A stretch of 64,000 nt of DNA from NCBI RefSeq assembly GCF_010993775.1, contig NZ_WOTO01000030.1, positions 43,897 to 107,896 of the forward strand. The letters run 5' to 3'. A program made the position numbers and the translations under genes. Position 1 is the first letter of the stretch; the number at the start of each line of letters is the position of its first letter. This stretch comes from Fodinicola feengrottensis (GTDB taxonomy: Bacteria; Actinomycetota; Actinomycetes; Mycobacteriales; HKI-0501). The notes below the pieces were generated by a model. It saw only the letters and a program-made list of their open reading frames with translations, made no database searches and had not been told where the DNA came from. Positions 37,413-47,494 of this stretch are shown one piece after another.

Positions 37413-38221
37413 ATGACACGCGAGGACAACCAGCTCGGCTCCTTCCTGCGTACCCGCCGGGAGAAGATCGACGCCGCTTCCGCCGGCGTCGTGGACACCA
37501 CGCGACGGCGGGTCACCGGGCTGCGCCGCGAGGAGCTGGCGTTGCTGGCAGGGGTCAGCCCGTCCTACTACACCCGGATCGAGCAGGGCCGCGACCGGCA
37601 TCCCTCCCGTGAGATCCTCGAAGCGGTGGCCCGAGCGCTGCGCCTGGATGACACCGAACGGGCGTATCTGTGGTCCCTCGCGACGCCAGCGCTGGCCCCA
37701 GCTGACGCCCACGCCGTCCCCGAGCACACCGTGCGACCGGGGATGCTGCGCCTGCTGGAGCGTTGGGCCGACCTGCCGGCCTTCGTCGTCGCCCCCAACC
37801 GCGACGTACTTGCCCGGCACCGCGCTGGCCGCTCGGGTCAACCCCGCGTGGAGCCCGGGACACAACCTGATCGAGTTCACCTTCCTCGATCCGCGCGCGC
37901 CGGAGGTCTACCCGGACTGGGAGGACATCACCCGGCAGGCCGTCGCTGGCCTGCGTACCACCGCGGCCGCGCGCCGCGCGGAGCTCGACCCTTTTGTCGC
38001 GGCTATGCGCGAGCGCAGCGAGACTTTCCGCGAGCTGTGGGACTCCCATGACGTGTACGAGCGCGTGATAGGCGACAAACGGCTGCTGCGTCGACGGCAT
38101 CGGCGTCCTGCTCCTCAGCTTCGAAACCTTCGCGCTCGCCGGACCCCAGGGGCACGTGCTGTACGTGTACTTTCCCCAACCTGAGAGCAAAGACGACACG
38201 GCACTGCGCAGCCTCGTCTAG
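37413..38221 (+). CDS. XRE-type regulator with MmyB-like ligand domain, two frameshifts
   Basis: N-terminal helix-turn-helix: LGSFLRTRREKIDAASAGVV, VTGLRREELALLAGVSPSYY, TRIEQGRDRHPSREILEAVA. The C-terminal MmyB-like ligand domain starts at LPAFVVAPNRDVLA; after a break near 37815 it continues TALAARVNPAWSPGHNLIEF, DWEDITRQAVAGLR, SETFRELWDSHDV, and after a second break near 38090, GVLLLSFETFALAGPQGHVL and YVYFPQPESKDD to the stop. ATG 37413. This family typically represses a divergent SDR, as found here. Confidence 0.88.
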
Positions 38222-38232
38222 CCGATCGCAAC

Positions 38233-39238
38233 TCAGGAGTTCGGCTCGGCGCCGAGCGAGGCGCCGAGCGCGGCGTCGCGCAGCTCGCCGAGCTGGGCCG
38301 GCGTCAGCTCGCGGAGCTGGGGAACGTCCAGAAAGCCTGGCTGCCCGGGCCGACGACGAGGGTGGACCGGCCGAGCTGCTCCCGGTGTGCGGAGGCCACC
38401 GAGCGGTTGAGCGAGAGAACTCGACGCCGCGCAGGCCCGCCTGGCCAACCGGGACGGAGTCGAACTGCAGCGTGGTTCCGCCGCAGTAGGCGATCACACC
38501 ACCGGCAACCGTACGAATGGTGAATCCGCCGGCTTTCAGCAGCGGCGTCGTATTGGCCAGATCGCGCGCGGTGACGGCCAGATGGACGCGGGTGACGTCG
38601 CGCATCAGGTGGTTCTTGTAGTCGTCAGACAGGTAACGCTCGCGGCTGATGTCGCCGGGAAATTCGGCGGGCTCGGTCTTGTTGGCGCGCGGGTCGGCGA
38701 AATACTCCGGTCTGTATTCCATTCCCCAGGCGCCGAACTTGTCGTACTGGTCAGTGGTGAACACCGCGTCAAACCACGGCACCGGCGCAGTGCCGTCGCC
38801 GAAGTCGCGGGTTTGGGTAAAGGTCAGCGGGTTCGCGATGCCGTCCGCACGCAGCCGGTCGACGACCGTGGCCAGCTGCCCGGTCCGTTCGACCGAGACA
38901 CCCATTCCGGCCGAGCCGAACTGGTTGTCCGGCGCCGGTAGGTCACCGGTACCGAACAGCTCGAGGTAGGTGTTCTTGCCGTACACGTAACGGCCAGTCC
39001 ACGATCCCTGACTGCCGGTCGTCGTACGCACCTCAAAGCTGGCGAAATCACGCAGGTAGGTCGAATGCTCAATGGCGTCGGCGGTGGTGCGGTCCAGCAC
39101 CCCGTACGTGTGGTTGAAGTACAGCAACTGCTGGCCGTTGTTCTGCGCTGCCTGCGCCGTACTCGCGCCGGCCGCTGCCACACCTGTGAAAGCAAGCGTG
39201 AGCACCATGGTCGTTCGCAACAGTGTTTTTAGCCCCAT
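38233..39238 (-). CDS. Secreted DUF5829-family protein, frameshifted
   Basis: About 334 residues. A signal peptide (MGLKTLLRTTMVLTLAFTGV to AQAAQ) is followed by QLLYFNHTYGVLDRTTADAI, the DUF5829 opening, then YVYGKNTYLELFGTGD, GAWGMEYRPEYFADPRANKT, VHLAVTARDL, GGVIAYCGGTTLQF. A break near 38410 joins FLDVPQLRELTPAQLGELRD and the stop at 38233. The fold is related to glyoxalase-type barrels; catalytic function unknown. ATG 39238. Confidence 0.82.
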
Positions 39239-39480
39239 GCGGCGATCCTAGGGTCCAGGTGCGCAGCTTTATCGATCTTTTACTGATTCGACAAACTTCC
39301 GCGCCACCCGGACTTTGACACTAATTCAGGTCAATTCGTTATACCGATGGCGGCGGCTAGTACGACGTCAACGAGCTGGTCGACTGCGTCCGGCCACCTG
39401 CGCTTCCCACCCGCGCAAAGGATTCTGCTATGGACGGAGGTTTCCAGCCAGGCGCGCATCCTGCTGGGAACCGGCGGCTC

Positions 39481-40165
39481 TCAGACTGGATCTATGCACG
39501 TGCCGTCGCAGTAGTAGAGCAAAAGGAACCCGCAGTCCGCTGCATGCACGTGGCAGTCGTACACGTCACCGGCTGGGGAGCAGTAGTTGGGTGAAGGGCC
39601 GCAGTAAGGACTGTCAACGCTGCAGTTGCAATCGGGTTCGGATGGGCTGTGCGGTTGCACCCGTGCGTAAGCGGGCGCAGGACCAAGGGTCGCGAGCAGC
39701 GTGCGCGTCTGGTCCCGGCCAAGGACGCGTTCGGCATCCGCTTCAACATTCTTGACCACCGTGTCGGGCGTCGCGGAGGTTCGGTCGTTCGAGAAGTATT
39801 TCTCTGTCGCGGCGATGGTGCGAACACGATCGAGTACGCCGGACTGCTCGGCGGTCAGACTCGGGTGGGAGGCGCGATAACGGTCGATTTGAGTGACCCA
39901 CAGCCGGCTGCGTGCGCTTGCGGGCAATGCCTGGTAAATCGCCTTGCGGTAGGCCATCGAGTACGAAATGACCTCGTCGTACTCGGCCGGCAGGTTGTGG
40001 CGATGCGCCGCGACCCAGGCCTGCGCGGAGGTGTTGGCCTGTTCGGCAAACGCCGGCGTACGGCCGGTGAGGATCATTCCACCGCCACCGCGATCCCGGC
40101 GGCGCCGAACTTCAGCAGCTGTCGGCGCCCCACCGCGGTTGACGGACGCGGAGTCAGCGTTTCAT
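39481..40165 (-). CDS. Fulvocin C-like bacteriocin precursor (8-Cys C-terminal core), frameshifted Tat signal
   Basis: An uninterrupted frame from ATG 40077 encodes an N-terminal helical domain (SAQAWVAAHRHNLPAEYDEV, YRKAIYQALPASARSRLW) and a C-terminal core with exactly eight Cys: C-x-C-x6-C-x6-C-x8-C-x6-C-x7-C-x3-C, beginning CNCSVDSPYC. This matches the eight-Cys pattern of myxobacterial fulvocin C as recalled. The missing export signal is visible one frame over: GRRQLLKFGAAGIAVAV just upstream joins MILTGRTPAFA-EQ by a single-base shift near 40077, giving a Tat-type signal with an AFA cleavage site. ATG 40165 would then be the start. Follows a thiol-redox protein gene. Confidence 0.75.
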
Positions 40166-40463
40166 GGCGGAGCTGCCCAAGCGCCCGCACGACGCGCATC
40201 GACGAGCGTGGTCCGAGCAAACGCGCGAGCCGCGCTGTCATCCTCGTGCCGGTCCACGCACGCGGCCGTCCGTCCGTCAGCTGGATGAGCGTCGGTGCCC
40301 AGGGCGGATTCTCGCCGAGTGCCTCCTGCCGCCATCCGCGGACGTCGTCGCGCGACAGCGGCAGGATTTTCAGCCTGCCGCCGCACGCCTGGCTAACCGC
40401 CGTCGAGATTTTGGTGCATGTGCCACATGTGGCGTCGAACGCCAGTACCCAACGTTCACTCAT
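40074..40463 (-). CDS. Thioredoxin-fold DCC-like protein with CxxC, partner of the bacteriocin
   Basis: MSERWVLAFDATCGTCTKIS opens a small thiol-disulfide protein with a D-x-x-C-x-x-C motif (Cys about residues 13 and 16), then LEQ-type turns GGRLKILPLSRDDVRGWRQE and WAPTLIQLTDGRPRAWTG. The family usually has about 110-120 residues; the last 25 residues of this frame (GRRQLLKF...) look like the Tat signal of the bacteriocin precursor and probably are not part of this protein. ATG 40463 overlaps the likely stop of the upstream small gene; ATG 40481 is also in frame. A role in disulfide handling of the eight-Cys product is inferred. Confidence 0.72.
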   Translation of the reverse strand: MSERWVLAFDATCGTCTKISTAVSQACGGRLKILPLSRDDVRGWRQEALGENPPWAPTLIQLTDGRPRAWTGTRMTARLARLLGPRSSMRVVRALGQLRHETLTPRPSTAVGRRQLLKFGAAGIAVAVE

Positions 40464-40805
40464 GGCTGTAGACGGTGACATTGCGGATCGGATCCTCACA
40501 AGCCTTTCGAGCACGATGGAATGCTTGGGCGGACGTACGCGACGGATGTGCTGAACCACGCAACACGACGAAGAGATTCTCGTGGATTTTGCAATGCAAT
40601 GCACCGCGCAGCTGACTCCGCCGGTGAAGATGCCAATGAGAGCGGCGGCGATCTCTTCGGCGGTGACATCGCCGCGTAGGAAGTCCTCCACGGTTCTGCG
40701 GGAACTTGATCGCCTGCCAGCTGTTTTCGCGAGCGCGTGTTGGGTGCAGCTGCTTCGGCTGTTGACTCGAGTCGTACGGGTGCGTTTACTAACGTTCGAC
40801 TCCAT
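40459..40805 (-). CDS. Possible small protein heading the bacteriocin operon, several frameshifts
   Basis: ATG 40805 has TCAGGA six bases upstream. Coding-like segments appear in succession in different frames: MESNVSKR, RARENSWQAIKFPQNR, VEDFLRGDVTAEEIAAALIG with IFTGGVSCAVHC, and ENLFVVLRGSAHPSRTSAQA, ending VTVYSHE with a TGA that overlaps the ATG of the thiol-redox gene (ATGAGTGA). Repaired length is about 115 residues. The coupling to the next gene is the best evidence. No family recognised; the frames are reconstructed by eye and uncertain. Confidence 0.35.
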
Positions 40806-40836
40806 TACGGTCCTGACCGAAAAAGAAGGTGCGCGG

Positions 40837-42784
40837 ATGTTCCTGATGCTCGTTGTCGGGTTCACGGCGTCGGCGTCGGCGATCGCAGCTGGCGCCGCGC
40901 CTGCTTCAGGGCCACTGCCGGGGAAGTCGTCCAGACCTCGGATCGACGACCTCGGCACCGGCGTCCTGTCGTCGCCGATCACTGGCGCGACGCAGGATGG
41001 CGGCAGTATTTACCTGGTCACGCGGGGCGTGACGCCGGCCGTCGTGGCGCGCTATGACGTGGCGACCGGTCGCGTGGTGGCGTCGGCTCCGCTTCCGGCC
41101 GGGACTGGTGGCTGGGCGGCGGCGATGTCCGGCGGAAAGGTCTATACGGGGATGTATCCGACCGCCGACATTGACCGGTACGACCCCGCGACCAACACCG
41201 CGAGCCGCGTCGTCCAGTTGCCGGGCGAGCAGTACATCTGGGATCTGGCCACTGCTCCGGACGGCACCTTGTACGCCGGGACGTATCCGGGCGGCGAGCT
41301 TTTCGCGGTCAGTCCGGACACCGGACAGGCGCGCAATCTCGGCGCCGTCGTCGCTGGTCAGCTGTATGTCGGGGGCGGTTGCGGCGGCCCCCGACGGAAC
41401 CATTTACGCCGGCACGGGCGGGGCGTCGGCGCACATCGTCGCGTATGACCCGAGCACTGGCCAGAAAACCGACATCAGCCCACCGGAGGTCCGCGAGGAG
41501 ACCTTCGTCTACGACCTCGCGGCGAACGCTGACCACCTCGTCGCCGGGACGCAACCGACCGGCCGCCTGCTGATCATCAACCGGCGCGACGAGAGCCAGT
41601 ACAAGGTCGTCGACACCGGCCAGGGCGTCGTCGACTCGGTCGCGATCAACGGTGGCCACGTGCTGCTGACGACCCGTGCGTCCGGATCGGTCTACGACTA
41701 CGACATCGCCGCGGGCACGCTCACCGAGCTCGGCGACCCGATCGCCAACGACGAGACGCGCGGTGTCTTCTCCGTCGGCGGGCGCGTGGTCGGCGTCGCG
41801 GGCAGCGGGGAGATGTGGTCCATCGACCCGGCGACCGGCACGCACACGATCACCGATCTGGTCACCGCTGGTATTCCGGCAGGACCGGAACCTGTTCAAT
41901 CCGTCGCCGTGCTGCACGACGAGAAGGTCGCGCAGGCATGTGTCGCCGGCAATTTCAGCCTTGGCGTGCACGACCTGCGTACGGGCAAGCTGACCCGTGT
42001 CCGCGATGGCGGCGAAGCCAAGAAGGCGCTGCCCGTCGACGGCAGGCTCTACATGGCGATCTATCCAGGCGCGTTCGTCGACACGTACGACCCGACGACG
42101 AGCGGCACGGTCGACCGCAAAGCCGCCATCGGCGGCGAACAGAACCGGCCAATGGCGATGCGGCTGATGCCCGGCGGGCGCGAGCTTGGGATTGGCACGC
42201 TGATCGACTACGGGAAGTCGGGCGGCGCGTTCTCGCTGTTCGATCTGCGCACCAACGCCGTTGAGCGCTATAACGAGGTAATTCCGCACCAGGCCGTCAG
42301 CGCGATCGGCGTCGCTGGACCGGTCGTCTATCTCGGCGGCAACACGTACACGGACGGCATCGACCCAGTCGCGACGGAGGCGTCGCTGGCCGCTTTCGAC
42401 CTGCGGACGCGGACCGTACTTTGGCTCTGGAATGCCATTCCCGGCGCTCTGGGCTATGACGACCTCATCATGGGAGGCCCGCTGCTCTATGGTCTTACGA
42501 ACAGCGGAACGATATTCGTCGCCGACCCCGTTCGGCGAAAGGTCCTCAGAACGTACGCCACCGCCGACCAGAGCGGCGGAATGTTCTTCGAGCGCGGCGG
42601 ACAGCTTTACGGCGCGACCCGGGACACCGTCTTCCGGCTCGCTGTCAACGGCCCGAAGACGCTGGTCAGTGGGCTCGCGGGAGTCTGGTTCAACGAGCCG
42701 GCACCGGCGTACGACGAGGCCTCGGATTCGCTCTACACGATCCGCGGGAACAACCTCGTACGCATCCACCTTGGCGAGATCTAG
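40837..42784 (+). CDS. Secreted beta-propeller (quinoprotein/PQQ-like repeat) protein, frameshifted
   Basis: About 648 residues. A signal peptide (MFLMLVVGFTASASAIAAGA) is followed by repeated propeller blades: IYLVTRGVTPAVVARYDVAT, VYTGMYPTADIDRYDPAT, LYAGTYPGGELFAVSPDTG, IYAGTGGASAHIVAYDPSTG, VYDYDIAAGTLTELGDP, MWSIDPATGTHTITDL, VYLGGNTYTDG. At least ten blade-like repeats can be counted, so two propellers are likely. Break near 41375. ATG 40837 has AAGAAGG upstream. No catalytic motif; may bind a glycan in the neighbouring locus. Confidence 0.8.
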
Positions 42785-42829
42785 TCGGCCGCCCTTCGCC
42801 GCCGCTTTATCCAACAGTGCTGGCTGAGA

Positions 42830-44084
42830 TCACGAACCCTGTTTTCCCAGCCGTGCGGTCAACAACAACGCACGCGGGACGTGGAACGGGTCCTTGACTG
42901 GCAGGCCGACGACCTGATTGAGTGGCGCGCCGCGGCGGTCCCGGACCTGGATCCATTCCCGGCCCTGCGGTGCTGGGAAAGTCGCATACGTGTAGTCGCG
43001 GATCCGGTCATGCCAGGCCAGCAGCTCGTCGGACGCGTACCGGTCCACGAGCAACGCGGTCGCATAGAGCGATTCGGCGTGGGGCCACCAAAGTTTCGTC
43101 GACCACGTACGATCCACCAGGTCCTCGTACGCGACGCCCATCCGGTCGCCGGTCGGGGGCCCGCCGTCGCGGTCGACGAACCGGAAAAGCCCACCGTCGA
43201 TCTCGTCCCCCCCCCAGCCGGAGCGAGCTGAGGGCGCGGTCGACGACCCAGTCGCCGAGCCGGTCGTGAAGTTCGGGCAGCGCGTCGGCGGCGTCGACGA
43301 GAAACCACAGCATTTCCAGCACATGCCCCGGCGTCCGGTGTCGAGTCATCAGGGTGTCGACCGGGCGGGCCGCGGTGACAGGTTCGAATTCCGCTGGAAT
43401 ATCGTCGGCCGCGCCGCGAACCAGTTCGTCCGCCCAGAAAAGCATCACGTCTTTGGCGGTAGCGTCTTGGGTAGCGCGGAAAAGCGCCGTCGCGGCGCTC
43501 AGCATCATCATGCCGACGGCGAGGCTGGTCATACCTTCGGGCACCGGATAGGGCTCGGTACGAATGGCACCGGCCCGTACGCGCTGGCGGCCGAGTCCAG
43601 CACGCGGCTGGCCGTCGCGGTCCACTGTGGACAGCGGGAGTCGCCGGCGTTGCCGAGCGCGGCACCGGCGAGGCCGAGGACGACGAACAGGTCGGCGTAG
43701 ACGCTGCTGTGCAGCGAGCCGTCCGGCTGCTTCACTGGCGCGCCGTCCGCGGTCAGCTGATAGCTGGTGCTGCCGTCCGGCAGGATCGCGTTGGCCTGGA
43801 GGAAATCGGCCGTACGGGCCGATCGCTCCGCCGCCTTTTCGCCGCCGTACAAAGGCATGCCGGCCTTGGCGGAAACCGCGATGGCACCGGTCACCGAGGC
43901 CCAGCGACCCTGGCTCCACGTGTACTTGTCGGTGGAGACCAGCTCGCCGTCGTTGCTGAAGCAGGTGAAAACGCCGCCGCGGGTGTCGTCGCTGCCGTTG
44001 TCGAAACCACCACGGCAGGACCTGGGAGTTCAGGTGGCGCAGGTCCTCGGCCGCCGCGCTGGCGATGCGGTCATGCGGGGTCAT
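42830..44084 (-). CDS. N-acylglucosamine 2-epimerase-family protein (AGE), several frameshifts
   Basis: Alpha/alpha-barrel enzyme of about 418 residues that in this family epimerises or isomerises sugars. Segments: MTPHDRIASAAAEDLRHLNS, KYTWSQGRWASVTGAIAVSA, HSSVYADLFVVLGLAGAALG, the family-defining HRTPGHVLEMLWFLVDAADA, WWPHAESLYATALLVDRY, and VKDPFHVPRALLLTARL at the end. Breaks lie near 44000, 43570 and in the nine-C run at 43207-43215. It ends the permease arm of the glycan locus and likely acts on an imported sugar; substrate unknown. Confidence 0.83.
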
Positions 44085-44156
44085 GTGGTGACGATTTCCT
44101 TTTCGGTTGGCGGGACTCGCGCGTCGAGCCGGTGCGGCGGCTTTCGCCTTCATACG

Positions 44157-44970
44157 TTACGAAGACACGGAAACCAGCCGAGAACGTTGTTCGCCGAGGC
44201 CGCTGGCCCAGGCACGCATGACATCGCCAGGCCGGAGGAAGACCGGTGGACTCTGCCCGGCGCCGACGCCGGCGGGTGTGCCACTGCTGATCACGTCGCC
44301 GGGGTAGAGCGTCATGAACCGCGAGACATACCAGACCAGATAGGTGGCCGAGAAGATCATCTGTGCGGTGGTGGACTTCTGGTACGGCTTCGCGTTGACC
44401 TCCAGGCCCAGCGCGATGTCCTGCGGGTCGGCGATCTCGTCGGCCGTGACAAACCATGGCCCGAGCGGGCAGAAGGTGGCACAGTTTTTGCCTTTGTCCC
44501 ACTGACCACCGCGCTCAGCCTGGAAATGGCGCTCGGACACGTCGTTGCAGAGCACATAGCCGGCGATGTGTGCCGCAGCCGCGGCCGCACTGGACACGTT
44601 GGTCGCCTGACTGCCGATGACAATCCCGAGCTCGACCTCCCAGTCGGTTTTTTTCACCGCCCATGGGAATAACCACGTCGTCGTACGGCCCGACCACGGT
44701 GTCCGGCGCTTTCATGAACAAGATCGGTTCTTCCGGTGCCTGCTGGCCGCCCTCAGCGGCATGATCCGCGTAGTTCAGTCCCACACAGACGATCTTCCCC
44801 GGCCGCAGCGGTGCGCCGATCCGATGGTCGGCGAGCGCGACTCGACCCGACGCGGCCGCCGCGCGCGATCGCAGATCGCCGTCCCCAGGCGAAAGCCACG
44901 CCGCGTACTGATCGTCGATCAGTACGGCGTCGCGTTCTCGTCCGGGCTCACCCAGTCGTACGAATCTCAT
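44157..44970 (-). CDS. Fumarylacetoacetate hydrolase-family protein, frameshifted
   Basis: About 270 residues. MRFVRLGEPGRERDAVLIDD and PGKIVCVGLNYADHAAEGGQ open the fold; the metal-site residues are Glu-x-Glu in WEVELGIVIG and Asp in LCNDVSERHFQ; YVSRFMTLYPGDVISSGTPA and the FLRPGDVMRAW end follow. A break falls in a run of seven T (44648-44654). In glycan and sugar-acid loci this family often hydrolyses 2-keto-3-deoxy acids. ATG 44970 has GGGAAGAG upstream and overlaps the stop of the Tat-exported enzyme. Confidence 0.87.
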
Positions 44971-46568
44971 GAACTCTTCCCGAATTTGATGGTGCCGTAA
45001 ACACAGTAGGCGAAACCGAGGACGTGTGAGCCCTGGTCGGGCTGGAACGCCTGCGCCTGGGTGACCGCGAGCGCATGCGTGTAGACGGCCGGATTCCATT
45101 CGGCGATACCGATCCACCGGGGAATCTGGTCGATGAAGCCGGCGCCGGCCGTGCCGGTGCCGTTGATGTTCAGGTGGGCGGTGGTGGCGCCGGACTTGAT
45201 ATAGAGCAGGTAGGTGTTGGCCAGTCGCTGCATGTCGGCGAGCGAGAAGGCGGAGTCGGGTGCGGGCAGGCCGGTACGGAAGGTGTCAATCGCGAATTCG
45301 AGGTTCAGCGCGGCGTGGCTGATGTCCTCGATTTGTTTTTCCGCTGGCTTGGTCTGGGTGAAGCTGGAGATGTCCTTGGCGGTGAAACCAGTCGCGGTCC
45401 AGCCGTTGTACGCGGCCGCACGCGGACCCCAGTACGGCCAGTAATACCGGATACTGCTTCCGGTGCCGACCTGGGTCATGGCCGAGCGGAAGCAGAGCTT
45501 GAGTTGTTTCATGCGCAGTGCATAAGCGCTCGATCCGGTGATCCGATAGAGCTCCGCGTAAGTTGAGCCCAAGGTGTTGCACTGGTTGAGGGGCATGTTG
45601 CTGCCGTCCGCCGGCACCGGGGTTTCCTTCAGCCACTGGTAAGCGCCGAAACCGTCGGCGTTGACCCAGTATTCGTAGTCATGGAATGCGACCGCTGCCT
45701 GGACCGCCGCCAGATAGCTGTCGGCCTTGGCTTTGTACTGGGTATTGGCTTTGAGTGTCGGGTCGGCGTTGACAATCCTGACGAAACTGGCGATCGGGTG
45801 GCAGATCTGTCCGGTGTGGACGGGATAAACGTAGTTGGCGGGTTGGAGGGTGGTCTTTGCGGCAACCGGCAGGCCGACCGCGGTAGCGTGGCTCGGGCGT
45901 ACGTCTCGGACGCTTATCCGGGTGTTGTCGTTGTACTGGTTGTAAATCACCTTGAAGACGTAGTTGGCGCTGCCGGTGTCGAAATTGACGTTGCTGAACG
46001 TGGTCGCCGCGTTTGTCTTGTCCCGAAAGATCAAGGTGAAGGGCGAGGTGTCGGTCTCGCCGTTGTGCACCACCTCGATGCTCGCCAGATTGTTCACCGC
46101 ACGCTGGGCCGTGCGTACGTCGAGCAGCGGATTGCCGTTCTTGTCCATCAGCGTGGCGCGGGCGGCGTTGTACTGAGTCGCCGCCCGCCACACCGGTCCG
46201 GAGATCCCGCGGTGGTCGGTCACCCCGCGCACCTGGTCACGTTGGTCAAGGACCTGATCGATGTTGCGGATCAGGTGGTCCAAATAGCCGGTGTCCCTTG
46301 GTGGCCTCGTACATTCGCACGAGACCTAGCAGGACGTATGCCTGCCCCCAGGCCAGGTAGCCGAACTCGTTGTTGTCGGTGGCCTGACCTTTAGCTCCGG
46401 AGCTTTCAAAATCCGCGAGAAAGGTGTCGAAACTCGTGCGGGAGGTGTAGTCGTACGTGGCGGCGGCCGCCGGCGAAGCGCTGCCGAGGCCAACCCCCAG
46501 CCCCCGACGCCGAGCCCGGCCGCGCCGGCGAGCAAGCCACGCCGGGAGATCCCGAAACTCTGATCCAT
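44967..46568 (-). CDS. Tat-exported alpha/alpha-toroid-like enzyme, probable polysaccharide-active, frameshifted
   Basis: About 532 residues. MDQSFGISRRGLLAGAAGLG is a Tat signal with twin Arg. After breaks near 46480 and 46320 a long intact frame shows a mostly helical chain with aromatic patches (HDYEYWVNADGFGAYQWLKE, STYAELYRITGSSAYALRMK, RYYWPYWGPRAAAYNGWTAT, DISHAALNLEFAIDTFRTGL). The layout resembles alpha/alpha-toroid lyases and epimerases, but no exact family could be named. Ribosome binding site GGAGGGGAACC before ATG 46568. Between the permease and FAH genes, so it is part of the glycan operon. Confidence 0.62.
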
Positions 46569-46612
46569 CTGTGGTTCCCCTCCTTGGTAACAGTCGGCTT
46601 TCTGGGAGGCCG

Positions 46613-47494
46613 TCACCCTTTGACCGCGCCGGCCATGCTGGACAGGATGTGGCGTTGCAGGAAAACGAAGACCGCGATCACCGGGATCAGGGACAGCACG
46701 GTCCCGGCGGCGAGCCCTCGTACGTCGGCGCCGCTGACGCCGGAGAGATAGGCGATGCCCAGCGCGATCGGAAACTTCGACTGGTCGTCCAGCGCGACCA
46801 ACGGCCAGAGGAAGCTGTTCCAGACCGAGATGAAACCCAGGATCGCCAGCACGGCGATGGTCGGCCGGGCGATCGGACACGCGACGGAAAGGAAAATTCG
46901 CCATTCGCTCGCGCCGTCCATGCGAGCGGCTTCGATGACTTCGTCCGGGATCGCCGCGAAGGTCTGACGAAGCAGGAAAACGCCGAGCGAGGACAGGATT
47001 GCCGGCAGGATCACCGCCGCATAGCTGTCGAGTAGGCCGAGTTCGCGCATCACCAGGAAACGCGGGATCAGCATCAGCTCGCCAGGCAGGAACATGGTGG
47101 AAAGGAAAAGCACGAAAAAGAACTGGCGGCCGCGAAAACTGATCCGGGCCAACGGGTAGGCGGTCATTGCCGAGACGATGAGATAGAGCGGCACGGTCAC
47201 GCCGACGTAGAGCACGGAGTTGAGCAGGAAGCGGCTGTACGGAATCGTCGTCCACGCTTCGACGAACCAGTCGACCACCGGTGGTCGCGGGATGAGGTCC
47301 GGCGGGAACGAGAAGACTGGTTGGCTGCTGGGTTTCAGTGCGGTGGCAAGCAAAAGCAGGAACGGTCCAACAAAAACGCAGGCGACCAGGACCAGCACGA
47401 CGTACGTTCCCAGCTGCCGGCGACGCCGGCGGACCGGAGTTTTCGCCGCTGGCTGGGGCTTTTCCGGCGCGCGTACGGGTGTCGTGACAGCCAT
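46613..47494 (-). CDS. Carbohydrate ABC transporter permease (MalG/CUT1 type)
   Basis: A 294-residue inner-membrane permease with six helices (LGTYVVLVLVACVFVGPFLL, FLLNSVLYVGVTVPLYLIVS, AAVILPAILSSLGVFLLRQT, PTIAVLAILGFISVWNSFLW) and the cytoplasmic EAA loop EAARMDGASEWRIFLSVACP that docks the ATPase. No ATPase gene is in the window; a shared MsiK-type ATPase, usual in actinobacteria, is inferred. ATG 47494 overlaps the stop of the other permease by one base. Intact frame. Confidence 0.93.
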   Translation of the reverse strand: MAVTTPVRAPEKPQPAAKTPVRRRRRQLGTYVVLVLVACVFVGPFLLLLATALKPSSQPVFSFPPDLIPRPPVVDWFVEAWTTIPYSRFLLNSVLYVGVTVPLYLIVSAMTAYPLARISFRGRQFFFVLFLSTMFLPGELMLIPRFLVMRELGLLDSYAAVILPAILSSLGVFLLRQTFAAIPDEVIEAARMDGASEWRIFLSVACPIARPTIAVLAILGFISVWNSFLWPLVALDDQSKFPIALGIAYLSGVSGADVRGLAAGTVLSLIPVIAVFVFLQRHILSSMAGAVKG

